This document shows, one piece after another, positions 1-8,476 of a stretch of 64,000 bases of DNA (positions are counted from its first letter, which is position 1; each line of letters begins with the position of its first letter). The translations under genes were made by a program, and so were the position numbers. Origin of the DNA: Deltaproteobacteria bacterium (GTDB taxonomy: Bacteria; Desulfobacterota; Syntrophia; Syntrophales; UBA5619); assembly GCA_021817825.1 (NCBI GenBank), contig JAKAFS010000004.1, positions 1 to 64,000 on the forward strand, written 5' to 3'. The notes below the pieces were generated by a model. It was not told the DNA's origin, made no database searches, and saw only the letters and a list, made by a program, of their open reading frames with translations.

Positions 1-1144
1 GGGCCGGTTCGCCCAGGGCTTTTAAGGCCGCGACGGTATTGATCTCTTCTCCCCGGACCTTGACCCGGCCTTTCAAGATCGCCGCCACCATCTTTTCCTT
101 GGGGTAGGGGCTGTAGAAGGTCTCGTCGTCCCAGCGGGAGGTGTCGAGCCCGCCGTCCGCTTTGATCGCGTATCCCCCGGTGCGGTTGTTCCAGAGGAAG
201 ATGCGGCTCCGGTCCCCCTTTTGCGAGGCGAGGTAGCCCTCCTGCACCCGCATAAGGAAGCGGCCCCACTCCTCGCGGTTCACGTAGGAAAGGGGAAAGC
301 CGCCTCCGATGTTGATGATCTCGCAACGGCCGCCCGCGGCGTTCAAGAGATGGCCCAGTTCGAGCAACTGCCCGAGGACGGCCAGGTAGGGGGCGAGGTC
401 CGCGATCTGGGAGCCGATGTGGGTGTGGAAGCCGAGGAGCCGGACATGGGGATGGCCCCCCAACGTTTTCAGGAAGGCCGGGATCTCCTCCACGTAGGTC
501 CCGAACTTGGTCCACTTGCCGGCGGTGAAGATCGCCTCGGCCGTGACGCGACCCAGCTCGAAGCCGCTGACCCTCAGGACCACCCGGGGGCTTCTGTTCA
601 TCTCCCTGGCGATCCGGGAAACCAGTTGGAACTCCTCGATGCTGTCGGCCACGATCAGCATGTCCGTCTCGATGGCCTTGGCAATGAGGAAGTCCTCCTT
701 GCAGTTGCCGTTGAGGTCGAGTTCCTCCGGCGGGGCACCGGCTTCCAAGGCGCAGCGCGTCTCATAGGGGGAGGCCACGTCGATGCCGGCCCCTTCCTGG
801 ACGACGATCTTGAATACCGCCGGATGGGCGCAGGCCTTGGCGGCAAAGCGGATGTGGCCTTTGGGGTAGAGGTCCTTGAAGACCTGCTTGAAGGCCCGGA
901 CATTCTGCGCGATGGCGGCGCCGGAGTAGAGGTGCAGGGGAAGCTGATACCGGTTGACCCACCAGGAAAGGGGCCGGTCGGCGATCAACGCCTCCCCAGC
1001 CGCAGGGCTCAGGAGACGCCGCTCGCCCCACTCCTCTTGGGTTGCCGGTTCGGTCCCCGCGGCAGCGATGCCGGATCCCCGCAGGGCCGTGGCGCCCATG
1101 CCGATGACACTGTACTTGATGAAATCCCTGCGGTCGATGGGCAT
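1..1144 (-). CDS. Tat-exported LysA-like PLP decarboxylase (fold type III), 3' end cut by window
   Basis: This reading frame is missing from the ORF track because it runs off the window; I translated it by hand. It begins MPIDRRDFIKYSVIG, a twin-arginine (Tat) signal, followed by a diaminopimelate/ornithine-decarboxylase-type alanine-racemase-fold barrel. The PLP lysine is likely K103 in RFAAKACAHP; the family motif HTHIGSQ and a glycine-rich GGGF phosphate-binding segment follow. About 381 codons are present; the C-terminal part lies outside. The ATG is preceded by AAGGAGG at 6 nt. It starts 9 nt after the C45-family lipoprotein gene, so the two are probably cotranscribed and both act outside the cytoplasm. 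A Tat signal is unusual for LysA relatives; folding with PLP before export would explain it. The substrate is unknown: a diamine, a basic amino acid or a product of the neighbour. Confidence 0.8.
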   Translation of the reverse strand, partial: MPIDRRDFIKYSVIGMGATALRGSGIAAAGTEPATQEEWGERRLLSPAAGEALIADRPLSWWVNRYQLPLHLYSGAAIAQNVRAFKQVFKDLYPKGHIRFAAKACAHPAVFKIVVQEGAGIDVASPYETRCALEAGAPPEELDLNGNCKEDFLIAKAIETDMLIVADSIEEFQLVSRIAREMNRSPRVVLRVSGFELGRVTAEAIFTAGKWTKFGTYVEEIPAFLKTLGGHPHVRLLGFHTHIGSQIADLAPYLAVLGQLLELGHLLNAAGGRCEIINIGGGFPLSYVNREEWGRFLMRVQEGYLASQKGDRSRIFLWNNRTGGYAIKADGGLDTSRWDDETFYSPYPKEKMVAAILKGRVKVRGEEINTVAALKALGEPA

Positions 1145-1153
1145 GTGGCCTCC

Positions 1154-3025
1154 TTATGGAAAGACCTCGGCAAAGGTGAAACGCCGGTAGGTGGTGAAAG
1201 GGGCATCGAGGACCTTTTGAACCAGGTCCTCCTTGGCCAGGGCGAACTCCCGGCTGTTGGGATACCAGAGGAGGCTGAACTCGGTCGTGCCGGAATACTC
1301 CTTGGAGGTGGAGGCGGCACGCAAGAGCTCGATCACCTCCGGGGTGCCCACGGTCCGCCCCTGGTCCCGGTACTGGGCCACCAGGTTCAGCATGTCCCGA
1401 AACCGGTAGTCGGCGGGCTCCACCGTGGCGTGATAGCCGTGGACGTTGCCGACCGCCCGTTCGTTGGGCGGCGTCCCCTGGTATTTGTAGTAATTGTTCG
1501 TCGTCAAGATGCTGTAGGCGTCGCCGGGGGCGAAATCCACGGGCGCTCGCAGGGCCCAGCCGTAGGAATCGGCTTCGTAGGTGGACGAGGGAGCGCTCGG
1601 CTGGCCCGCCAGATAGGGGGTCGAAACAGGGGTATTGAAGCCCACGGCGCGGGTCGCAGGCAGCGCGCCCCAGAGGGCCACCGCCCCGGCCACGGTGCTC
1701 GCGGCCTGTAGGGCTTCCCGGTAGTAGAGCGAGTAGTCCAGGATATTGGCGGCATCCCAATTGGAAATGGAGAGGGAGGACTGGGCCTGGATAACCAGGC
1801 CGTCTTCGTTCATGCCGTGGTAGGTGCCGTAATAGCCCGGCCAGTCGATGCCGACGGTCTTTTTCTTGCCGCTCGCCGCCGGCGGCGTGGTGGCGATGAT
1901 GAGCGCGCTGTTGACGGTCATCTTGTGCAGGTCGTTCTCGCCGTCGTTGTTCTTGCCGTGGATCAGTGCCCCGTTAAGCTCGCTGTTCTGCGTCCAGTCC
2001 CCCCAGAACACGGCGCTCGTGCAGGTGCGATAGTTGAGGCCCTTGCCTTTCTCCGGTGACAGGGACGCCAGGAGAAAGCGGCTTTTCGTCCGCGACGGGG
2101 CGGCGGCCAGGGGCCAGAACGGGGAGCCGTGCAGGACCCAGAACCGCAGGATGGCGATGTTGTTGTGGAGGATCAGGTCGTCCCGGGTGAGCGGCCGTCC
2201 CAAGGCGGCGACGGTGATATTGGCGCCGCCGTCCTGCATGCCCTGGAGCATGGCGTCGGCTTCGCCGGCATAGGGGGCATTGCCGGCGGCATGGGTCTGG
2301 AGGTACTGCAAGACTTCCTCGTAGCGGGAAACGGACTGGGCGAAGTAGGCCAGATCGACGTAGTTGATGAAATCGACGATCTGGGGACCCACCAGATAGC
2401 CGTGGCAGTAGGCCCGCTCGGCAGGCGTCCCCCACAATTGCAGGACCTTCTGCCCCCGGATGGTCGTGAGCTTCCCGCCGCCTGTCCCGTTGGCAACGGT
2501 CCGGTCCGCCGTGGGATAGGGGGTGGGCGAGGTCAGGGTCAGATCGATGCCGGAGGTCGTCTTCCCCTCCGCCACCGTGACAGGGGGCAAGTGAAGATTG
2601 GCGGCCGTTTGGTGCCAGCCCGTAGGCTCGGCGTAATCGGCGTGGTTGACGCCCCCGTCGCCGTTGACGTCCACCCAGGCCCAGACCGCATAGCTGCCCG
2701 GGGCAAGCGCCAGCGTATAGTTTCCCGGTTCGGAAAGCCGGACAGACGCGGCCACCCAGGCCGATTGCGTCGGGCGCGCCTCGGTTTCGACCACCCGGAG
2801 CTTCGCCTTGTTTGCTTCGGGGATGGCCAGGACGTAGATGGTCCCGGTCTGGGAGCCGGGCACCGAGACGGTTCCGGAAATGTAGCCGGGCGCGGACAGG
2901 GAGCCGCTGCAGCCGATCAGCAGTCCCAGGAGCATCAGGGCTGGGACGATGAAGGCGATCCAGGAGCTGCGAGGGGGGAACAAAACCAAGCCGCGTGCAT
3001 GAGTTGCTTCCGAATCGATGTCCAT
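1154..3025 (-). CDS. C45-family (acyl-CoA:6-APA acyltransferase-like) Ntn-hydrolase lipoprotein
   Basis: The protein has 623 residues. A basic N-terminus and hydrophobic helix end in the lipobox LLIGC (Cys39), so it should be a membrane-anchored lipoprotein. Residues about 45-165 form a beta-rich module (GYISGTVSVPGS...) containing a calcium-loop-like stretch DVNGDGGVNHAD. From about residue 195 it resembles peptidase family C45: YCHGYLVG, then RTCTSAVFWGDWT with the putative autocatalytic nucleophile Cys335, then GKNNDGEN and a Gly/Tyr-rich segment. Members cut or form amide bonds to acyl groups after self-cleavage before the Cys. The start has AAAGGCGG upstream. The next gene is a Tat-exported PLP decarboxylase, so this enzyme may release its substrate. 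The family call is reasonably firm; the substrate is unknown. Confidence 0.75.
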   Translation of the reverse strand: MDIDSEATHARGLVLFPPRSSWIAFIVPALMLLGLLIGCSGSLSAPGYISGTVSVPGSQTGTIYVLAIPEANKAKLRVVETEARPTQSAWVAASVRLSEPGNYTLALAPGSYAVWAWVDVNGDGGVNHADYAEPTGWHQTAANLHLPPVTVAEGKTTSGIDLTLTSPTPYPTADRTVANGTGGGKLTTIRGQKVLQLWGTPAERAYCHGYLVGPQIVDFINYVDLAYFAQSVSRYEEVLQYLQTHAAGNAPYAGEADAMLQGMQDGGANITVAALGRPLTRDDLILHNNIAILRFWVLHGSPFWPLAAAPSRTKSRFLLASLSPEKGKGLNYRTCTSAVFWGDWTQNSELNGALIHGKNNDGENDLHKMTVNSALIIATTPPAASGKKKTVGIDWPGYYGTYHGMNEDGLVIQAQSSLSISNWDAANILDYSLYYREALQAASTVAGAVALWGALPATRAVGFNTPVSTPYLAGQPSAPSSTYEADSYGWALRAPVDFAPGDAYSILTTNNYYKYQGTPPNERAVGNVHGYHATVEPADYRFRDMLNLVAQYRDQGRTVGTPEVIELLRAASTSKEYSGTTEFSLLWYPNSREFALAKEDLVQKVLDAPFTTYRRFTFAEVFP

Positions 3026-3139
3026 ATCCGCCTTTCTTGCGGTAACATTTCTGAATCTGAAGCGAAAAAAGCCGAATCGTGAAGATCAAGGATAAAGTTT
3101 CGTCGGAATCCTACCTCAATCCAATGGGTTTGTCCACTG

Positions 3140-4501
3140 TCACGTGCCTTTGCGGGTGAGAACGGCGGCGAAGAAGCCGTCGGCGCCGTGGCGGTGGGGG
3201 AAGGTCCTAAGATCGCCGGCCGCATCGAAGAGGGCGGCGTCGATTTCCCCGGCGGGAGGCGCGACGCGGCTGAACTCCGGACGGTTTTTCAGCAGATCGG
3301 CGACGACCAGCTCGTTTTCCTCGGGCGTGACGGTGCAGACGCTGTAGACGAGCCGTCCCCCCGGCCGCACGCACTCCGCGGCGTTCGCCAGGAGCCGCCG
3401 TTGGGTCTCCATGCATTTTTTCAGATCCCCGGCCGTGATTCGCCAGCGGATCTCGGGGTTCCGCCGAAGGGTGCCGAGGCCCGAGCAGGGGGCGTCCAGA
3501 AGGACCCGGTCGAAGGTCCCGGAGAAGCTCACATGGGGTTCCGCGGCGTCGCCGGCCCGGGTTTCCACGATCGTGACTCCCAGCCGCTTGGCCTCTTCGC
3601 GGAGCATCCGCAAGCGGTCCTCATGGAGATCGAGCGCCGTGATCAGCCCCCGGTTGTTCATCAGGGCGGCCAGGTGCAGGGTCTTGCCTCCTGCCCCGGC
3701 GCAAAGATCGAGAATCCGTTCGCCGGGCTTCGGGGCGACGAGTCGGGCCACGAGTTGGGACGCCTCGTCCTGAATGCGGACCAGCCCGCCTTTGTACGCC
3801 GCCGACTCCCGGAGCGCAGCGCCGGGGGAGGTGAGGCGCAGGCCGTCGGGGGAAAGAGCCGTCGCCTCGGCGGCGATGCCTTCGGCGGCAAGGGCGGCGA
3901 CCGCGTCGGGGCGTGCTGCCTTGAGGCTGTTGACCCGGAGCGCCAGGGGGGCCATGGCGTTGTCGGCGCTACAGATCGCGACGGTTTCCTCGGGGCCGAA
4001 CTGGGCGATCAGCCGCCGGACCAGCCAAAGGGGATGGGAATGGAGGATCGCGATGGCCCCGGCCGCATCGTCGGTCAACGACGGCCACTCAAGAGCGTCT
4101 TTTTGCCGCAGGGTGGTGCGGAGGACCGCATTGACCAAACCGGCGACGGCGGGTTGCAGGGACTTGGCGATCCCGACCGCTTCGTTCAAGACGGCGAAGG
4201 CGGGGATCCGGTCGGTGAACCGAAGCTGATAGACGGCCGTCCTGAGGATGTTCCGGACCGTCGCTTCCAGTGTGTTCGGGTCTCCCCGGTAGAACTGGGC
4301 GATCATCCAGTCGAGCTGTCCCCGCATCCGGAGCGTCCCGTAGACCAGTTCGGTCAGGAGCCGCCGGTCCTGGGGATTGAGCGCCGATCTGTCCGAGAGG
4401 GCGCGGTCCAGAAGGGGCTCCGCATAGGCGCCGGCCGTGTCGATCCGGGTCAGGATTTCGACGGCGATCTGCCGGGGCGAGGATTTCGGGTTGTCTTTCA
4501 G
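3140..4501 (-). CDS. rsmB: 16S rRNA (cytosine-967-C5)-methyltransferase RsmB
   Basis: Uses SAM to methylate C967 of 16S rRNA. The N-terminal part (SPRQIAVEILTRID...) is the NusB-like RNA-binding domain; the C-terminal two thirds are the Rossmann methyltransferase with DLCAGAGGKTLHLA (SAM site), LLDAPCSGLGTLRRNPEI (motif IV Cys) and a second catalytic Cys in YSVCTVTPEENE. The ORF track starts inside fmt, which is not credible. No ATG, GTG or TTG lies between the fmt stop and the conserved domain. The best candidate is a CTG overlapping the fmt TGA (CTGA), giving 453 residues, normal for RsmB. The start is therefore uncertain but the function is not. It is the last gene of priA-fmt-rsmB. Confidence 0.9.
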   Translation of the reverse strand: MKDNPKSSPRQIAVEILTRIDTAGAYAEPLLDRALSDRSALNPQDRRLLTELVYGTLRMRGQLDWMIAQFYRGDPNTLEATVRNILRTAVYQLRFTDRIPAFAVLNEAVGIAKSLQPAVAGLVNAVLRTTLRQKDALEWPSLTDDAAGAIAILHSHPLWLVRRLIAQFGPEETVAICSADNAMAPLALRVNSLKAARPDAVAALAAEGIAAEATALSPDGLRLTSPGAALRESAAYKGGLVRIQDEASQLVARLVAPKPGERILDLCAGAGGKTLHLAALMNNRGLITALDLHEDRLRMLREEAKRLGVTIVETRAGDAAEPHVSFSGTFDRVLLDAPCSGLGTLRRNPEIRWRITAGDLKKCMETQRRLLANAAECVRPGGRLVYSVCTVTPEENELVVADLLKNRPEFSRVAPPAGEIDAALFDAAGDLRTFPHRHGADGFFAAVLTRKGT

Positions 4502-5436
4502 CCCAGGACGGTTCCCGGCGCGATCCGGACGCCCCGGAGAAAGGCTTCGATCGGCAACCGCTTTTTCCCCGCCATTTGGACCTCCCGCAGGAGGACGTAC
4601 CCGCCCGCGGCCGCTATGGGCAACCCGTCCGGCAGCGGCTCCATGATTGTCCCCGGTTTTATCGCGTGTTCCGCCGGTTTTGCTGCGGCGCTGAAAATTT
4701 TCCACTGTTTTTCCTCCCAATACGTATAGGCGCAGGGGTCCGGGGAGAGTCCCCGGACGAGCGAGACGATGCTCCTGCAATTGTTTTTCCAATCGATCCG
4801 GCCGTCTTCCCGGGAAATCCGGGGGGCGAAAGTGGCGAGCCCGTGGTCCTGGGGACGGGGCCGGAGCGTGCCCGACTGGAGCATGGCCAGGGTCATCAGG
4901 AGCAACTCCGCGCCCAGCGCCGCCAGCCGGGCGTGAAGGTCGCCGGAGGTCTCCTCGGCCCCGATGGGTGTCTCCTCCTGTAGGAGGATCGCGCCGGAAT
5001 CGATCCCCTCTTCCATCTGCATGATCGTGACGCCGGTTCGCTCCTCCCCCTGGATCAGGGCCCGCTGGATGGGCGCCGCCCCCCGGTATTGCGGGAGAAG
5101 GGAGGGGTGGATGTTGATGCAGCCGAAGCGCGGGCCGGAGATGATCTCCCGGGGAAGGATCTGCCCGAAGGCGGCCAGGACGACGAGATCCGGCGCGAGG
5201 GAGCGGAAGACATCCAGAAAGGCCGGCTCCCGAACCTTTTCGGGCTGTAGGATCGGGATGCCGAGGCTAAGGGCGCTGTCCTTGACCGGGGGAGCGGCGA
5301 GCGTTCGGCCCCGTCCCTGGGGGCGATCGGGCTGGGTGACGACGCCGATGACCGGGTAACCGTGACCGACCAGGGCTTCCAGGGCGGGGACGGCAAAGGC
5401 GGGCGTACCCATATAAAGGATGCGCGGTTTGACCAT
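4498..5436 (-). CDS. fmt: Methionyl-tRNA formyltransferase
   Basis: Transfers a formyl group from 10-formyl-THF to initiator Met-tRNA. The 312 residues match the usual length. The N-terminal formyltransferase domain has ILYMGTPAFAVPAL, NIHPSLLPQYRGAAPIQRAL (catalytic Asn/His region) and GVTIMQMEEGIDSGAI; the C-terminal OB-like domain binds tRNA. It lies 12 nt downstream of priA and its stop overlaps the proposed rsmB start. In many bacteria def (peptide deformylase) sits between priA and fmt; it is absent here and must be elsewhere. Confidence 0.96.
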   Translation of the reverse strand: MVKPRILYMGTPAFAVPALEALVGHGYPVIGVVTQPDRPQGRGRTLAAPPVKDSALSLGIPILQPEKVREPAFLDVFRSLAPDLVVLAAFGQILPREIISGPRFGCINIHPSLLPQYRGAAPIQRALIQGEERTGVTIMQMEEGIDSGAILLQEETPIGAEETSGDLHARLAALGAELLLMTLAMLQSGTLRPRPQDHGLATFAPRISREDGRIDWKNNCRSIVSLVRGLSPDPCAYTYWEEKQWKIFSAAAKPAEHAIKPGTIMEPLPDGLPIAAAGGYVLLREVQMAGKKRLPIEAFLRGVRIAPGTVLG

Positions 5437-5448
5437 CTCTTGTTCCTC

Positions 5449-7875
5449 CTACATGAAATTGACGGGATCCACGTCCACCAGGATCTCCAGGCCGTCATGG
5501 CCGGTTTTCTCCAGAAGGTTTTGCACCAGTAGCCGAAGCGCGTCGCTCCGGCTGCCGCGCAAAAGGAGCTGCCAGCGGTACCGACCCCTGATCCGGGCCA
5601 GGGGCGATTCGGCAGGGCCGATCACCTCCACGCTTCCCCCGGCCAGGCTCTTGGCGAGTTCCCGGGCGCGCGCCCCGATCCGGGCCACGGCCCTTTTTCC
5701 CTCTTCCTGTTTCAAACTCGAAAAATGGAGCCCCACCAGGCGGGAGAAGGGGGGGTAGTCAAGCTGGCGCCGCAGGGGCAGCTCTTCCGCGTAGAATCCT
5801 TCGTAGTCGTGCAGTTGCGCTTTGGTGATGACGTAGTGGTCCGGGTTGAAGGTCTGGATCACGACCCGTCCGGGCCGATCGCCCCGGCCGCCCCGGCCCG
5901 CCACCTGGGTGAGGATCTGAAAGGTCCGCTCGGCGGCGCGGAAGTCCGGCAGGTTCAGGGAGGCGTCGGCGGCTACGACGCCCACCAGGGTGATGCCCGG
6001 GAAGTCGTGGCCCTTGGTGATCATCTGCGTGCCCACGAGGATATCGATCTCCCGGCGGTCGAGCCGGCGGAGGAACTGCTCCGCTTCTCCCTTCCGGGCG
6101 GTGGTGTCCGAATCCATCCGGGCGATCCGGGCGGCGGGAAACAGCTTCGCCGCCTCTTCCGCGATCCGTTCCGTTCCGGCCCCCTGGCTGCGGATGCGGC
6201 TTCCCCGGCATTTGGGGCAGGATTCGGCATTCCGGATCGTGAAATCGCAGTGGTGGCACTTCAGGAGGCCGATGCCGGCGTGCTGGGTGAGCGCGATGTC
6301 GCAGTTCGGGCAGGCAAAGACGTGACCGCAGTCGGGGCAGAAAAGATAGGTGTGAAATCCCCGCCGGTTGAGAAACAGGAGGGTCTGGTTTCCGGCGGCC
6401 AGATTTTTCCCGATCGCCTCGCAAAGGACGCGGGAAAAAAGCGGCGTCAACCCCTGCTCGTTTCTTTCCTTCCGAAGATCGACCACCTCGATCCGGGGCA
6501 TCGGCCGGTCGTCGATCCGGGCCGGGAGGGTCAGATAGCGGTAGCGGCCTTCGGCGGCATGCCGGTAGCTCTGGATGGCCGGCGTGGCGGAACCGAGGAT
6601 GACCGTGGCCTTCGCCAATTGCCCTTTCACCAGGGCCAGGTCCCGGGCGTTGTAGCGCAGGCGGTCGTCCTGTTTATACGAGGAATCGTGTTCCTCGTCG
6701 GCGATGATCAGCCGGAGGTTCTGCACCGGGGCGAAGAGTGCCGACCGGGCGCCGACGACGACCCGCACCTCGCCGCGCCGGATCCGCCGCCACTGGTCGT
6801 ACCGGGCGCTCAGGGAGATACCGCTGTGGAGGACCGCGATCTCCCGCTCCGGAAAGCGGCTGCGGATCCGGGAGAGGAGCTGCGCCGTCAGGGCGATCTC
6901 GGGGACCAGATAAATGACCCCGCCTTCGCCCCGGAGGACCTCGGCGATGGAACGCAGATAGACCTCCGTCTTGCCGCTCCCGGTCACGCCGTGGAGCAGG
7001 CAGGGGGAAAAGTCGCCCGCGGCGAGGCAGCCGCGGATCTCTTCCAGCGCCGCCTCCTGGGCCTCGTTCAGCGGGAACCAGCTCCCCTCTTTTCCCAGCG
7101 GCGAGGCCGCCCCGGGTCCGCGGGCAACTTCCTTTTCGTAAAGACGGATGAGGCTTTTTTCCGCGAGGGTGCGCAGGCAGGCGGCGGCGTTCTTGCAGCA
7201 GGCGTTGAGCTCCCGGAGGGGCCGGTCGCCCTGGGTTCGGAGCTGGTCGATCAGGGCCGCCTGTTTGGCCGTCAGGGAGGGGGCCGTGGGGAGATCCGCG
7301 GGGAGCAGACCGGCCCATTTTTCCCGGCGCACCCGGACGGCCGAGCGGTTCAGCCGCTCCTGGGACAGGACGAGGCCGGCGTCTTCGAGAAAGCGCAGGT
7401 CTTCGTAAAGGGCGTTTTTTCCCAAGATTTTGCGGAGGCGGCTCAAAGAGAGCCCTGCGGGAAAGCGCTCCAGGCAAGCCAGGATCTCCATCCGGCCCGG
7501 GGAGAGACGCTGTTCGGCCACCGGGGCGTCGGGGGCAAGGCTGATCCACCGGTCGCTCTTGACGTCCAGCCCGCCGGGCAGCAGTTCGCCGAGGACCCTG
7601 CCCAGGGGGTGGAGGTAGTAACGGGAGATCCATTCGTAAAAAGCGAGGTCCCCGGCGTCAAAAAGGGGTTCTTGGTCGGGGATGTCGATAATTTCCTTGA
7701 TGTTCTGATCGCAGGCGGCCTCGGAGAGGACGGCGAGGATGAAACCGGTCACGCGTCGTTTGCCGAAGGGGACCAGGACCCGCTTTCCCACCGCGAGGCC
7801 GGCGGCCAGCGCCTCGGGAACGGCGTAGGTAAAGGTTTTTGCAGAGGGGATTTGGATCGCAACCTTGACGAACAT
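5449..7875 (-). CDS. priA: Primosomal protein N' (replication restart helicase PriA)
   Basis: A 3'-5' SF2 DNA helicase that reloads the replisome at stalled forks. At 808 residues it is somewhat longer than E. coli PriA. The N-terminal 3'BD (KTFTYAVP) and winged-helix regions come first, then Walker A in LLHGVTGSGKTEVYLR, the Walker B box IIADEEHDSSYKQ, and a zinc-binding insert with paired cysteines (CPDCGHVFACPNCD, CHHCDFTI, CPKCRG). The helicase C-terminal motifs QVAGRGGRGDRPG follow. ATG start with GAGGA about 9 nt upstream. It leads the priA-fmt-rsmB unit, insulated upstream by the dksA terminator. Confidence 0.97.
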   Translation of the reverse strand: MFVKVAIQIPSAKTFTYAVPEALAAGLAVGKRVLVPFGKRRVTGFILAVLSEAACDQNIKEIIDIPDQEPLFDAGDLAFYEWISRYYLHPLGRVLGELLPGGLDVKSDRWISLAPDAPVAEQRLSPGRMEILACLERFPAGLSLSRLRKILGKNALYEDLRFLEDAGLVLSQERLNRSAVRVRREKWAGLLPADLPTAPSLTAKQAALIDQLRTQGDRPLRELNACCKNAAACLRTLAEKSLIRLYEKEVARGPGAASPLGKEGSWFPLNEAQEAALEEIRGCLAAGDFSPCLLHGVTGSGKTEVYLRSIAEVLRGEGGVIYLVPEIALTAQLLSRIRSRFPEREIAVLHSGISLSARYDQWRRIRRGEVRVVVGARSALFAPVQNLRLIIADEEHDSSYKQDDRLRYNARDLALVKGQLAKATVILGSATPAIQSYRHAAEGRYRYLTLPARIDDRPMPRIEVVDLRKERNEQGLTPLFSRVLCEAIGKNLAAGNQTLLFLNRRGFHTYLFCPDCGHVFACPNCDIALTQHAGIGLLKCHHCDFTIRNAESCPKCRGSRIRSQGAGTERIAEEAAKLFPAARIARMDSDTTARKGEAEQFLRRLDRREIDILVGTQMITKGHDFPGITLVGVVAADASLNLPDFRAAERTFQILTQVAGRGGRGDRPGRVVIQTFNPDHYVITKAQLHDYEGFYAEELPLRRQLDYPPFSRLVGLHFSSLKQEEGKRAVARIGARARELAKSLAGGSVEVIGPAESPLARIRGRYRWQLLLRGSRSDALRLLVQNLLEKTGHDGLEILVDVDPVNFM

Positions 7876-7889
7876 CCGGTATGGTCCTC

Positions 7890-7934
7890 AAAAAAAACCC
7901 CCTCACCGCTCCCGGGCAAGGGAGATCGAGGGGG
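7890..7934 (-). terminator. Rho-independent terminator of dksA
   Basis: On the minus strand CCCCCTC pairs with GAGGGGG, with an inner CTCCC/GGGAG stem and a 6-nt loop, followed directly by eight T. It lies about 50 nt after the dksA stop and just upstream of priA, so dksA is a separate transcript. Confidence 0.9.
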
Positions 7935-7984
7935 ATCGGAAGAGGCGGCAGCGCCGCCGCTCGGGACTGCGTGAAGTGGGGTGG

Positions 7985-8386
7985 CTATTCGCCCTTGAGT
8001 TTTTCCATCTTCTCCTGCTTCATCTTGCAGTCGATGCAGAGGGTGGTCACGGGTCTTGCCATCAGCCGTTTTTCGGAAATCGGGCCCGCGCAGACATCGC
8101 AGATCCCGAATTCACCGTCGTCGATCCGCTTGATCGCCTCCTGCATCTTCAAGATCAGTTTCCGCTCCCGGTCCCGGATCCGAAGCTCGAAGTTCCGGTC
8201 CGACTCCAGGGAGGCCCGGTCGTTGGGGTCCGGATAGTTTTCCTTCGTTCCGTAGGTCATTTCCGACACGGTTTTCCCCGCTTCGTCCAGGAGTTCGTTG
8301 ATCTTCTGGGAAAGCATATGCCTGAAAAATGCCGCCTTTTCCGGCGTCATTGAAGGTTTCGCTGTCGTTTTGGACACGGCCGCCAT
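7985..8386 (-). CDS. dksA: DksA/TraR-family RNA polymerase-binding transcription factor
   Basis: Small (133 residues) regulator that enters the RNA polymerase secondary channel and works with ppGpp. The coiled-coil tip acidic motif is present (DPNDRASLESD), as is the C4 zinc finger CDVC-x17-CIDC. The ATG at 8386 is preferred over the ORF-track start because AGGAGAGAAA lies directly in front of it. It is monocistronic by its terminator, with the polyamine genes upstream on the same strand. The acidic tip suggests a true DksA, not a short TraR. Confidence 0.93.
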   Translation of the reverse strand: MAAVSKTTAKPSMTPEKAAFFRHMLSQKINELLDEAGKTVSEMTYGTKENYPDPNDRASLESDRNFELRIRDRERKLILKMQEAIKRIDDGEFGICDVCAGPISEKRLMARPVTTLCIDCKMKQEKMEKLKGE

Positions 8387-8476
8387 TTTCTCTCCTGTCC
8401 TGAGGGTCAATTTAAGGGATCACCTCTTACATGATGAAGCTCCATTTGTAAAGAAAAAAATGAAGCCGGTCCCGGT

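Noticed and set aside
221-1711. 496-residue plus-strand ORF
   Set aside because: Antisense to the LysA-like and C45 genes; Gly/Pro/Arg-rich with no motif.
3188-4729. 513-residue plus-strand ORF
   Set aside because: Antisense to rsmB.
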